DNA of 9,906 nucleotides, from the NCBI GenBank assembly GCA_028718575.1, contig JAQULN010000066.1, positions 1 through 9,906 of the forward strand. The letters run 5' to 3'. The DNA comes from Candidatus Krumholzibacteriia bacterium. Lineage in GTDB: Bacteria; Krumholzibacteriota; Krumholzibacteriia; LZORAL124-64-63. Positions 1-7,650 of this stretch are shown here, piece after piece; position 1 is the first letter of the stretch; each line of letters opens with the position of its first letter. The notes beneath the pieces were generated by a model. The model saw only the letters and a program-made list of their open reading frames with translations. It searched no databases and was not told the origin of the DNA. A program made the translations under genes and the position numbers.

Positions 1-809
1 TGACCGAGGTCCAGCTGTTTTTAAGCCGCGACGGGGGCCTGAGCTTTCCGGTGCGGCTCGCCCAGGGCCTGAGCAACACCGGGACGTGGTCGGGGTCGCT
101 CGGCTCGGTGCCGGGCGAAGCTTTGGTCCTGCAGGTGCGGGCCCGCGATGCCGCGGGGAACTGGGGCGAAGCCGCCGGCGGGATGTTTGCGCTGCGCGAC
201 CGCTTCGCGCCGGGCATCCTGTTCTGGACCGACATCGCTGCCGATTCGCATTGGCAGGCCGGGCAGCAGGCGACGATCTCGTGGCATGCCGCCGACAATG
301 TCGCCGTGACCGGTGTCGACCTGCAGTTGAGCTGCGATGACGGTTCGACCTGGCAGGTCACGTCCATCGTAAACCAACCGGCGATCGCGAGCGCGCTGTG
401 GACCGTTCCCGATCTCGTCTGTACGACGGCCCGGCTCCGCGCCGTCGCGCGCGACGCGGCCGGCAACGTGGGCTGGGAACAGAGCCCGCGCTTCGCCATC
501 AGCAACGGCGCAACGGCTGTCCCCGACCTGCCGGTCGTGCAACTGGGCCCTTGCGTGCCCAATCCCTTCAACCCGCAAGCGGAAATCTTCTATCAGCTCG
601 CGTCCGCCGGCCACGTCCGTCTCACCCTACACGACGCGGCCGGCCGGCGAATCTGCACGCTGCAGGACGGATACCTTCCGGCCGGCAGACACTCGGTCAT
701 CTGGCGCGGCCGGGACGGCCAGGGCCGAGCCGTGGCCAGCGGCGTGTACTGGGTGCGGGCCAGCGGCGCCGGTACGACAGCGCTGCTGAAGGTTTCGCTC
801 GTTCGCTAG
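1..809 (+). CDS. Secreted Ig-repeat protein with C-terminal FlgD-like sorting tail (5' partial)
   Basis: The reading frame is open from base 3 to the TAG stop, so the gene begins outside the window and 268 residues are visible. Two related Ig-like repeats are seen. One covers roughly residues 3-56 and ends RARDAAGNWGE; the other covers 105-159 and ends AVARDAAGNVGWE. Each begins with a strand plus an acidic turn (LSRDGG, LSCDDGS). From residue 186 the tail has PNPFNP, then HDAAGRRI, a PAGRHSVIWRGRDGQG segment and ASGVYWVRA near the end. This is the pattern of FlgD Ig-like/type IX-like C-terminal domains on secreted proteins of FCB-group and related bacteria. Such tails generally direct export or surface attachment; that role here is inferred. 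The enzymatic or binding part, if any, lies upstream. It could be a peptidase or a purely structural surface protein. It converges on the M1 peptidase gene, 107 bases away. Confidence 0.85.
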   Translation, partial: TEVQLFLSRDGGLSFPVRLAQGLSNTGTWSGSLGSVPGEALVLQVRARDAAGNWGEAAGGMFALRDRFAPGILFWTDIAADSHWQAGQQATISWHAADNVAVTGVDLQLSCDDGSTWQVTSIVNQPAIASALWTVPDLVCTTARLRAVARDAAGNVGWEQSPRFAISNGATAVPDLPVVQLGPCVPNPFNPQAEIFYQLASAGHVRLTLHDAAGRRICTLQDGYLPAGRHSVIWRGRDGQGRAVASGVYWVRASGAGTTALLKVSLVR

Positions 810-889
810 CCCGGATTATTCATGAAGGTCCGCGGCGAGAACGTGGAAAATGCTTGCCAGGACGCGGGCTCGCAAGGATCGGCGAGGGT

Positions 890-901
890 CCTTCGCGAAG
901 G
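890..901. terminator. Short palindrome between convergent genes, possible weak terminator
   Basis: The 107-base gap between the two convergent genes holds the perfect 12-base palindrome CCTTCGCGAAGG. Just upstream, AAGGA (around 874-878) can also pair with the TCCTT at the left edge of the palindrome, so alternative hairpins are possible. No T-run follows on either strand, so calling it an intrinsic terminator is tentative. Confidence 0.25.
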
Positions 902-916
902 CTCCGGACGCGGCGG

Positions 917-2899
917 TCAGCGCAAAAGCGTGACTTTGCGCGCCGTGCGATCCCGGCTCGTGCGCAGTTCCAGCCAGTAGACTCCCGCGGGGACCTGCCG
1001 CCCGTCGCCCGAGCAACCGTTCCAGGACCAGATCAACGGTTCGCCTCCCTCGTCGCGACTGCCCGTCGCTGGTTGCACCCCCAGCGCGCGGCGCAGCACG
1101 AGACGGCCCCGCGCATCATAGACGGCGGCGGTCACGCGATCGGCACCGGCCAGCCAGTACGCTAGGTGAACGGCGTCCTCGGCAGGGTTCGGCTGCGGGG
1201 ACGCTGCCAGCAGCGCAGGCGCCGGCGCGACCGCCGTGCGATGCAGCAGCCAGCCGTCGGGGTCCACGCGCAGGCTGTCGATCGGCGCGGCCGTGGCGAC
1301 CTCGCAGGCGGCCAGGCGTTCCTGCATTGGCAGGCGCAGATCGACGGTCTGCGCGCCGGCGAAGATGCGCACCGGCACTGTCAGCGGGAAGAATGGTCCG
1401 CTCTGCGACTGCACGATTTCCACGAGATGACGGCCCTGACCTAACCGCCGCTGCCGGATATCCAGGGCCGGCACCGCGTCGGAATCAAGCCAGGGAGCGA
1501 GAAACGGCGCGAGGTCCCGGCCCGCGTGGCGCGAAAACACAGCGGTCATGGCGGCGCGATCGGTCAACGCGCGTACCAGCTCCGGCGCCGTGGCGTAATC
1601 GCGCAGGGCGGCGAAAAACACCGCGTCGCCTAGCTCGTGCCGCAGCATATGCAGAACCCACGCGCCCTTGTCGTAGACCAGCAGATTCGGCAGGACTGGA
1701 TCGGGGTCGCCCAGCAGACCGTCGCCGACGAACAAGGTCGGGCGGCGCAGCAGCGCCAGGTAGTCGAAATAGGACTGGCGGTCTTCGGTGTGTTCGAGCC
1801 AGAGCGCTTCGCAGTAGCGGGCGAAACCTTCGTTGAGCCAGATGTCGCGCCACGTCGACGGCGTCAGGCTGTTGCCGAACCAGTGATGGGCCAGCTCATG
1901 GATGACCACGAGGCGGGCGCTGCGCTCAGGCAGCAGCAACGTTGCCTGACCCATGAGCGTGATGGTCTGGTTCTCGATCGCGCCGCCCCAGACGAACTCG
2001 GCCTGGGCGTATTTTTCGCCGGTGAATGGATACGGACCGAGGCGGTCCTGCAGCCACGCCAACATGGCGCAGGTGGGGGCAAAGACAGAGGCGGCGATTT
2101 CGCGGTGCTCAGAGAAGACATGGAACTCGAGCGCCTCATCGCCGCACGACTCGTACCAGGATTCATAATTGCTCACGGCCAGGCCGATCAGGTACGGAGC
2201 CACCGGATAGTCGGTGGCCCAGTCCCACCGGCGCCGTTCCGCCGGCAGGTCGGCAGTGCCGAGTAGGCGGCCCGTTGCGACGACGGTCAAGGTGTCCGGC
2301 GCCGTTACGGTCATCTCGAGCCGGGCCTTGTCCGCCGGATGATCCTTGCCAGGAAACCAGGAATGGCTGGAGTACGGCTGGCTGACATTGCCGACACTGG
2401 GACCGTCGTCGGTGGGGTCGTCCGGCGTCATTTCGCCGTGCGTCCGCAACAGCAGTCCGGCATAGTAGGGACCGTGGCGCGGCGGCGTGCCGGCGTACTC
2501 GATCGCAACCACGTGCTCGGCGCCGGCGACGGCGGCGACCGGCAAAACAACGCTCAGGCTGTCACCGGCGTGGGTCCAGGCCGCCGCGAGGCCGTCGCAG
2601 GTCACGGCGCTGATCTCGAACTGGTTGACCAGGTCGAGACGCACGTGCGGGATCGCGGCGAGCAAGCGCAGATGAATGCGGCCGGTTGCCACGAGCCGCG
2701 GCGTCTGCGGCGGCAGCGCCGCGAGGTCCAGTTCGAGCCGATACGCGAGGACATCGTAGCCGCGTGAATCGGCGGCCGGGACGCGGCCCTGCCATGTCTG
2801 GGCGGCCTCGCTATCGACCGGCGGGACCATCCAGACGGCCAGGGCGGAGCCGGCCGGCACCGGTAGCGCGAGCAACAGGACGGTCGCCAGCCGCAACAT
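917..2899 (-). CDS. Secreted M1-family zinc aminopeptidase with C-terminal sorting tail
   Basis: This 660-residue protein is a metallopeptidase of the gluzincin M1 family, which removes N-terminal residues from peptides. Residues 1-21 form a Sec signal peptide ending in SALA, so it acts outside the cytoplasm. The N-terminal beta domain covers about 45-245 and has the family segment SWFPGKDHPADKA at 180-192. The catalytic domain has the exopeptidase motif GGAIEN (305-310, with Ile where Met is usual) and HELAH (334-338). E357 in WLNEGFA gives the classic HEXXH-x18-E zinc site. Y409 in VYDKGA matches the transition-state tyrosine. Residues 568-660 (PQPNP, YDARGRLV, PAGVYWLEL) form a FlgD-like tail resembling that of the convergent neighbour. 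The large C-terminal helical domain of long M1 enzymes is absent. The ATG at 2899 is fixed by the signal peptide, since no in-frame ATG, GTG or TTG lies nearby upstream, although no good ribosome binding site precedes it. Substrate preference cannot be read. Confidence 0.95.
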   Translation of the reverse strand: MLRLATVLLLALPVPAGSALAVWMVPPVDSEAAQTWQGRVPAADSRGYDVLAYRLELDLAALPPQTPRLVATGRIHLRLLAAIPHVRLDLVNQFEISAVTCDGLAAAWTHAGDSLSVVLPVAAVAGAEHVVAIEYAGTPPRHGPYYAGLLLRTHGEMTPDDPTDDGPSVGNVSQPYSSHSWFPGKDHPADKARLEMTVTAPDTLTVVATGRLLGTADLPAERRRWDWATDYPVAPYLIGLAVSNYESWYESCGDEALEFHVFSEHREIAASVFAPTCAMLAWLQDRLGPYPFTGEKYAQAEFVWGGAIENQTITLMGQATLLLPERSARLVVIHELAHHWFGNSLTPSTWRDIWLNEGFARYCEALWLEHTEDRQSYFDYLALLRRPTLFVGDGLLGDPDPVLPNLLVYDKGAWVLHMLRHELGDAVFFAALRDYATAPELVRALTDRAAMTAVFSRHAGRDLAPFLAPWLDSDAVPALDIRQRRLGQGRHLVEIVQSQSGPFFPLTVPVRIFAGAQTVDLRLPMQERLAACEVATAAPIDSLRVDPDGWLLHRTAVAPAPALLAASPQPNPAEDAVHLAYWLAGADRVTAAVYDARGRLVLRRALGVQPATGSRDEGGEPLIWSWNGCSGDGRQVPAGVYWLELRTSRDRTARKVTLLR

Positions 2900-2986
2900 C
2901 AGCCCATGATACTCGGCGCGCGCGCGCGGGACCAGGCGAAACCGCCCGCGACGCGGCGGCGATCGGGCCGGTCCAAGGAGCGACGC

Positions 2987-3002
2987 GCCGGCGAGAGCCG
3001 GC
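2987..3002 (-). terminator. GC hairpin just after cheW, possible terminator
   Basis: On the minus strand, six bases beyond the cheW stop, the sequence GCCGGC-TCTC-GCCGGC forms a six-pair, all-GC stem with a four-base loop. It could end cheW transcription or be a processing or pausing site before the peptidase gene. No T-run follows, so it is not a textbook intrinsic terminator. The motif GCCGGC is also frequent in DNA of this composition. Confidence 0.3.
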
Positions 3003-3008
3003 CGCCGG

Positions 3009-3536
3009 CTATTCCGCCTCGCCCATGGCGCCGACCAACGCCATCTCGCCGTCCGCCAGGATGCGGTCGGCGTCCAGCAGGAGCACGACGTTGTTCTGGA
3101 ACTTGCCGATTCCCAGCAGGAACCGCTCGGCCTCGCCGCTGCCGAACGACGGCGGCGGCTCGACGTGTTCGGCCTTGATGTCCATGACCTCGGAGACCTG
3201 ATCGACGATGACACCCATCGTCACGAGCGCCTCGTTCACAGTGACCTGGACCACCATGACGCAGGTCAATTCGGTGTCTTCTTTGACGGCCATGCCGAAC
3301 TTCCGCCGCAGGTCGATCACGGGAATGACCTTGCCGCGCAGGTTGATGACGCCGCGCACGAATTCCGGGGTGCGCGGCACGGCGGTGATGTTCATCAGGC
3401 CGATGATCTCTTGGACCTTCAGGATCTCCAGACCGAAATTCTCTGCTCCAAGCTTGAATCCCATGTACTTGCCGGCGAGCTGTTTGCTCACTTCCGGGCC
3501 GTCCAGTACGGCTGCGTTGCTGTGGCAGGTCGTCAT
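3009..3536 (-). CDS. cheW: Chemotaxis coupling protein CheW
   Basis: This 175-residue protein is a single CheW domain, the cytoplasmic adaptor joining chemoreceptors to the histidine kinase CheA. The domain starts around residue 24 (YMGFKLGAENFGLEILKVQE). It contains the strongly conserved core RGVINLRGKVIPVIDLR at 61-77, then VMVVQV, MGVIVDQVSEVMDI and the closing strand VVLLLDADRIL at 150-160. No response-regulator domain is present, so it is CheW rather than CheV. The N-terminal extension of about 22 residues (with Cys4 and His5) is slightly long for the family. ATG at 3536 is chosen over the in-frame GTG at 3545 because GAGGTGA sits five bases before it. No cheA, receptor, cheR, cheB or cheY is in the window, so its partners must be encoded elsewhere. 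The peptidase gene follows 109 bases downstream on the same strand, and an AT-rich, operator-like region lies upstream. Confidence 0.96.
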   Translation of the reverse strand: MTTCHSNAAVLDGPEVSKQLAGKYMGFKLGAENFGLEILKVQEIIGLMNITAVPRTPEFVRGVINLRGKVIPVIDLRRKFGMAVKEDTELTCVMVVQVTVNEALVTMGVIVDQVSEVMDIKAEHVEPPPSFGSGEAERFLLGIGKFQNNVVLLLDADRILADGEMALVGAMGEAE

Positions 3537-3541
3537 GCTCG

Positions 3542-3548
3542 TCACCTC
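3542..3548 (-). promoter_or_regulatory. Ribosome binding site deciding the cheW start
   Basis: GAGGTGA on the minus strand lies five bases before the ATG at 3536. The alternative GTG start at 3545 falls inside this motif, so the ATG is the likelier start. Confidence 0.75.
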
Positions 3549-3605
3549 GTCGATGGCAGAACTCGTGAGTGGACGGCGATATCATCGGCCGAGTGGGGTG
3601 GACCT

Positions 3606-3646
3606 TGAGATAATATGCGATATTATGTTATATAATTATTTATGCT
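3606..3646 (-). promoter_or_regulatory. AT-rich promoter/operator region upstream of cheW
   Basis: This stretch of about 40 bases is strikingly AT-rich in otherwise GC-rich DNA. It spans the last codons and stop of the lipoprotein gene and the start of the gap before cheW. On the minus strand it contains TATAAC (3632-3627), a close match to a -10 hexamer. Immediately downstream is the perfect inverted repeat ATAATAT-GCG-ATATTAT (3610-3626), which would cover the transcription start. No good -35 element is seen. The layout suggests a regulated promoter for cheW with a leader of roughly 80 bases. This is inference; the AT-rich bases could also simply ease transcription exit from the upstream gene. 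Confidence 0.45.
3610..3626. repeat. Seven-base inverted repeat, operator-like
   Basis: ATAATAT and ATATTAT form a perfect seven-base inverted repeat around a GCG centre, 17 bases in total. The size and symmetry suit a dimeric DNA-binding regulator. No regulator gene is in the window to pair with it. Confidence 0.5.
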
Positions 3647-5330
3647 GTGGTGGAGGTTCGACTAGCCATCCAGCCGTCCAGAACCGCAAGGTTCCATCAT
3701 AGCTGCATTGTAGACCGGCCAGCCCGGGGGATCGAATCAGGTAGGCGCGGGTGCGCAGCAACGGCTGGACCGCTTGGGATCGCTCGAGTCGACGCGCCAC
3801 GGCCAGGGCCTGCGGCGGTTCGCTGTCTTCGACGGGCCGGGCGGCAGTCGCGCCGGGCGGAACGGCACGGATGTCGGGCCCCGGCGAAAGACCAGCCGCC
3901 AGCAGCCAGTCCGCCAGCGACAGCATGCGGGCCAGGTCGTCACACGGCAACGGCCAGCGCTGCGGCCACGGCAGGATGAACGCGCCGGCCCGCGCGGCCT
4001 GGATATGGGCAGCCAGATCAGCCGCTGGCACCGCGACCGCTTCCGGCGCGACACCCGGTTGCGGCGGTACCGGAGGGGTCAGGGGGCCGAGTCCCGGCCG
4101 GTCAGGGCCCGGCCGCAGCGGACGCGCCGCCAGCGCGGCCAGGCGCTCGGCCAGGCGGCCGGCTTCGGGGTCGGACTGCGGCCATAGGATCAAATCGGTG
4201 TCGCGCGACGCGAGCACGCCGTGATCGCCCAAGGACGGCGGCGCCAGGACCTGGACCGGTGGCGGTAGAACTGGACAAGGTGCGAGCTGCGGTTCCAGAC
4301 CGAAAAACGCGGCCGGTTCCGCCGCTTCGGTCACGACCTCTCGCGCCAGTTCCAACCGGTCCCAGCCGGTTGCCCAGCGGCGGCGATCCAGGGCGTCGGC
4401 GCCGGTCTCCTCGCTGGGAGTCACGAGGTAGTATGTGCGGTCCCAGGGGAGCGGTTCGACCCGATGTCGTCCCAGGCCGGTGTAGTACTCGACGACGGCC
4501 CGCTGCTTTGTCAGCACGGCATCGGCACCCAGGTCGAGATGTTCGCGCGGATCTCGCCGGTCACCCAGCAACAACGCGACCGGCGGCGCGGACGCTGCGG
4601 CGGGATGGCTGGCGACCGGGACGAGGATCCAATCGGCCTCGCCCGCCGGCGGCGCCGGTTGGAACGGACCGCTACCGGTGAGCCAACCGTCCGGGCCGAG
4701 GTCGCCGGTCACGGCCAACGCCGGGTGGGCGAGCAGCCAGGGGAGATCGCCGCCGGGGGCGGCCAGGTGAACGGCCAATTCGCGGGGGCCGCGCACTTCG
4801 AGAGCAACGCCGCGCGGGTCGAACCGGATGAACGGAGACGGCTCGGCATGCAGGCGGCAGAGCGCCTCCGCGCGGCGCCAGGCTTCGATCACGTGGACAG
4901 CGCCCAACGGCGTGCCGTCCCAGAAGCGAGCATCGTCGCGGAGTCGGAAGACCCAGGTGCGCGCGCCGTCGTACGCCCGCCAATCCTTGGCCAGCGCCGG
5001 TTCCAGGTCGCCGTCGCAGGTGATGCGCACGAGCGGCTCATAGCAGTTGCCGAACACGTGGCGTTCCGCTTCGGTCAACGGCAACGGCGCGTGTTCCGGC
5101 GCCACGGTTCCCGGCAACGCCAGGGTGAACGACGCGTGCACTCGCGCCCGTTCTTTCCCCGGACACGGTTCGACGGCCAGCGCCGGCAACTGCTGCAAGG
5201 CCGGCGACGGCAGCGGCGGCAGCGAGGCTTCGTGCAGATCGCGGCGGCCCGCGCAACCGAACAACGCACTCGCCAGCATGGCGCCGAGCAGCCAGGATCG
5301 TTTGCCGTGATGCGGCCGTAGTTTACGCAA
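3636..5330 (-). CDS. Family 5 extracellular solute-binding lipoprotein (peptide/nickel ABC type)
   Basis: This 564-residue lipoprotein resembles the family 5 (SBP_bac_5, DppA/OppA-like) periplasmic binding proteins, which deliver peptides or similar ligands to ABC importers. A basic start and hydrophobic stretch end in a lipobox-like LFGC with Cys26; Phe at -2 is not consensus. Family signs are FGNCYEPLVRI at 93-103, LEPALAKDW at 109-117 and TWVFRLRDDARFWDGTPL at 125-142, followed by the usual helix and GSGPF at 219-223. The second half is poorly conserved and holds a proline-rich stretch at about 404-430, where an ordered domain would be expected. The length is normal for the family. The start is TTG at 5330, supported by GGGGAG eight bases upstream and by the signal sequence. 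No permease or ATPase gene is adjacent, so it is an orphan here. It might serve a transporter encoded elsewhere or have a sensory role; the nearby cheW makes the latter tempting but unproven. Confidence 0.85.
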   Translation of the reverse strand: MRKLRPHHGKRSWLLGAMLASALFGCAGRRDLHEASLPPLPSPALQQLPALAVEPCPGKERARVHASFTLALPGTVAPEHAPLPLTEAERHVFGNCYEPLVRITCDGDLEPALAKDWRAYDGARTWVFRLRDDARFWDGTPLGAVHVIEAWRRAEALCRLHAEPSPFIRFDPRGVALEVRGPRELAVHLAAPGGDLPWLLAHPALAVTGDLGPDGWLTGSGPFQPAPPAGEADWILVPVASHPAAASAPPVALLLGDRRDPREHLDLGADAVLTKQRAVVEYYTGLGRHRVEPLPWDRTYYLVTPSEETGADALDRRRWATGWDRLELAREVVTEAAEPAAFFGLEPQLAPCPVLPPPVQVLAPPSLGDHGVLASRDTDLILWPQSDPEAGRLAERLAALAARPLRPGPDRPGLGPLTPPVPPQPGVAPEAVAVPAADLAAHIQAARAGAFILPWPQRWPLPCDDLARMLSLADWLLAAGLSPGPDIRAVPPGATAARPVEDSEPPQALAVARRLERSQAVQPLLRTRAYLIRSPGLAGLQCSYDGTLRFWTAGWLVEPPPQHK

Positions 5331-5338
5331 AGTCCGAA

Positions 5339-5344
5339 CTCCCC
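5339..5344 (-). promoter_or_regulatory. Ribosome binding site supporting a TTG start
   Basis: GGGGAG on the minus strand lies eight bases upstream of TTG 5330. It is the main support for the non-standard start codon of the substrate-binding lipoprotein. Confidence 0.6.
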
Positions 5345-5461
5345 GACGTTCCGCCAGCGACTACCGGCGCTCAACGGCTGTACCCCCATGTCAGCCAAGA
5401 TAGGCATCGAGTCCATTGCTGTCAGCTCAACGCGACACGCCGCCCGCGATCCGGCCGCCTC

Positions 5462-5488
5462 CGTCGGCGTCGCGACCGACCGCCGACG
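5462..5488. repeat. Inverted repeat in the leader of the lamin-tail gene
   Basis: CGTCGGCG and CGCCGACG form a perfect eight-base inverted repeat with an 11-base spacer. The smaller palindrome GTCGCGAC straddles the left arm and the spacer. It could be an operator or an mRNA leader hairpin. In GC-rich DNA a chance origin is quite possible. Confidence 0.3.
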
Positions 5489-5596
5489 CCCCCAGGCGGG
5501 TGTTGGCCGCGAAAACCGCCGCGGGTCCGGAGCGTGCTCGGCGGGCGAACCGGCACGCGGTAGGGCGGTCTCCGCGGCGCCGTTTCACCTTTCGAT

Positions 5597-5603
5597 AAGG
5601 AGG
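5597..5603 (+). promoter_or_regulatory. Strong ribosome binding site deciding the lamin-tail gene start
   Basis: AAGGAGG, a full Shine-Dalgarno match, lies six bases before ATG 5610. It overrides the in-frame ATG at 5388. Confidence 0.85.
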
Positions 5604-5609
5604 GCACGC

Positions 5610-6266
5610 ATGCGTCGTGGATTCTGGCGAATCGGTCTGGGCGTCACCATGTTGGGCGTGATCGGCGGCCTCGCCTTGGGCGTGTCGACGGCGCGGTCGG
5701 AGCTGGTGATCAACGAGTTTCTGGCCAACCCCGGCCGCGATTGGGACGGCGATGGGGTCCTCGACTCGCGGGACGACGAGTGGGTCGAGGTCTACAATCC
5801 CGGTCCGGACACCGTGAACCTCACCGTTTATTGGCTCCGCGACGGACTGAACGAAGACCCGAACCTCAATCTGTTCGGCGAGCTGGGTCCGCAGCAGATC
5901 GCCGTGTTCTACGGCAGCCACGCCGCGGCGTGGCAACAGGAGCACGGCGGCGGTGCGGCGGGGCTGTCGCTGAACAACGGCGGCGACACGGTGGTGTTGA
6001 TGAAGACCGATCCTGCTGATCCGCTCGCCCTGCTGATGGTCGACTCGTTTCAGTATACCGCGCACGTGGGCGCCCTTGATCGCGCCTGCGGCCGCTTGCC
6101 CGACGGCGACGACTGGACGCTGTTCGACGGCCTGAACCCCTATGCCGGCGAGCTCTTCCCGCAGGGCAACGGCTGCGAACCGACCCCCGGCGAGAACAAC
6201 GTCTGCGGCGGCAACACCCCGCTCGAGGCCCACCGCTGGAGCGAGGTCAAAACTCACTGGCAATGA
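5610..6266 (+). CDS. Secreted lamin-tail-domain (LTD) protein
   Basis: This 218-residue protein has an N-terminal signal peptide (basic MRRGFWR, hydrophobic core to about 25, cleavage near STARS at 26-30). One lamin tail domain follows almost at once, an Ig-like fold common in exported bacterial proteins. Domain signs are ELVINEFLANP at 31-41, EWVEVYNPGPDTVNL at 57-71, LSLNNGGDTVVL at 119-130 and the typical end GRLPDGDDW (161-169) with PTPGENN (191-197). Residues 44-52 (DWDGDGVLD) look like a calcium-binding loop of the DxDxDG type, inserted between the first strand and the domain body. No catalytic domain and no FlgD-like sorting tail are present; about 21 residues follow the domain. The start is set by a strong ribosome binding site. 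In the family, LTDs often accompany nucleases or surface proteins; as a stand-alone domain the role here is unknown, perhaps surface binding or structural. No promoter was recognised. Confidence 0.85.
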   Translation: MRRGFWRIGLGVTMLGVIGGLALGVSTARSELVINEFLANPGRDWDGDGVLDSRDDEWVEVYNPGPDTVNLTVYWLRDGLNEDPNLNLFGELGPQQIAVFYGSHAAAWQQEHGGGAAGLSLNNGGDTVVLMKTDPADPLALLMVDSFQYTAHVGALDRACGRLPDGDDWTLFDGLNPYAGELFPQGNGCEPTPGENNVCGGNTPLEAHRWSEVKTHWQ

Positions 6267-6267
6267 T

Positions 6268-6312
6268 CGAGGTGCGCGCGGCGAAGCGCGGCCGCTCCCG
6301 TGCGGCGCCTCG
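6268..6312 (+). terminator. Possible terminator hairpin after the lamin-tail gene
   Basis: CGAGGTGC (6268-6275) can pair with GCGCCTCG (6305-6312) over eight positions including one G-U pair, enclosing a GC-rich 29-base interior. It begins one base after the stop codon. No T-run follows, so termination by this element is uncertain. Confidence 0.3.
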
Positions 6313-6359
6313 TCCGCGGCAAAGCGGTGCGGATGCCGTGGAATCGGCGTATTCTGGGA

Positions 6360-6395
6360 CAGGTCCGGCAACCGCCGCGGCGATCGCCGGACCTG
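6360..6395 (+). repeat. Ten-base inverted repeat upstream of the thiolase gene
   Basis: CAGGTCCGGC (6360-6369) and GCCGGACCTG (6386-6395) are perfect inverted repeats around a 16-base spacer. The spacer contains a second palindrome, CGCCGCGGCG (6373-6382). It sits 52 bases before the thiolase start, where an operator or mRNA leader hairpin for the acyl-CoA gene set could lie. A TACATT (6400-6405) just after it might be a -10 element, but no matching -35 is seen. It could instead end transcription of the preceding gene. Confidence 0.5.
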
Positions 6396-6435
6396 CCGTT
6401 ACATTGGATCGCGAACCGGACCGCAAGTCGAGAGC

Positions 6436-6441
6436 GAGGTG
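6436..6441 (+). promoter_or_regulatory. Ribosome binding site supporting the thiolase GTG start
   Basis: GAGGTG lies six bases before GTG 6448. An earlier in-frame GTG at 6439 overlaps this motif and lacks a good site of its own. Confidence 0.65.
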
Positions 6442-6447
6442 GAGATC

Positions 6448-7647
<1,200 letters not shown>

Positions 7648-7650
7648 CCC

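Larger units (their letters stand above)
5331..5609. other. Divergent intergenic region between lipoprotein and lamin-tail genes
   Basis: These 279 bases separate two genes transcribed away from each other, so promoters for both should lie here. I could not identify a convincing -35/-10 pair on either strand. The region contains one inverted repeat (5462-5488) and the two ribosome binding sites. An open frame runs through it in phase with the downstream gene from an ATG at 5388. Its composition and its lack of a ribosome binding site argue against coding. Confidence 0.6.

Noticed and set aside
2900..3214. N-terminal extension of the M1 peptidase into the cheW gene
   Set aside because: It runs out of frame through cheW and would place the signal peptide at residue 106.
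2899..3585. Alternative minus-strand frame through cheW
   Set aside because: It is an Arg- and Gly-rich overlap frame with no domain. CheW motifs occupy the other frame.
4464..5321. Plus-strand open frame of 285 codons inside the substrate-binding lipoprotein gene
   Set aside because: It is an Arg-rich shadow with no ribosome binding site or domain. The minus strand has a lipoprotein signal and family motifs.
5388..5609. Upstream in-frame extension of the lamin-tail protein from ATG 5388
   Set aside because: It would bury the signal peptide about 74 residues into the protein, it has no ribosome binding site, and AAGGAGG precedes ATG 5610.
5427..6371. Minus-strand open frame across the lamin-tail gene and its leader
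   Set aside because: It is antisense to a gene with a strong ribosome binding site, signal peptide and domain motifs, and has no recognisable content of its own.
6142..6447. N-terminal extension of the thiolase into the lamin-tail gene
   Set aside because: Thiolases start just before the strand leading to RTPVGRF. The extension is Arg-rich and overlaps another gene.
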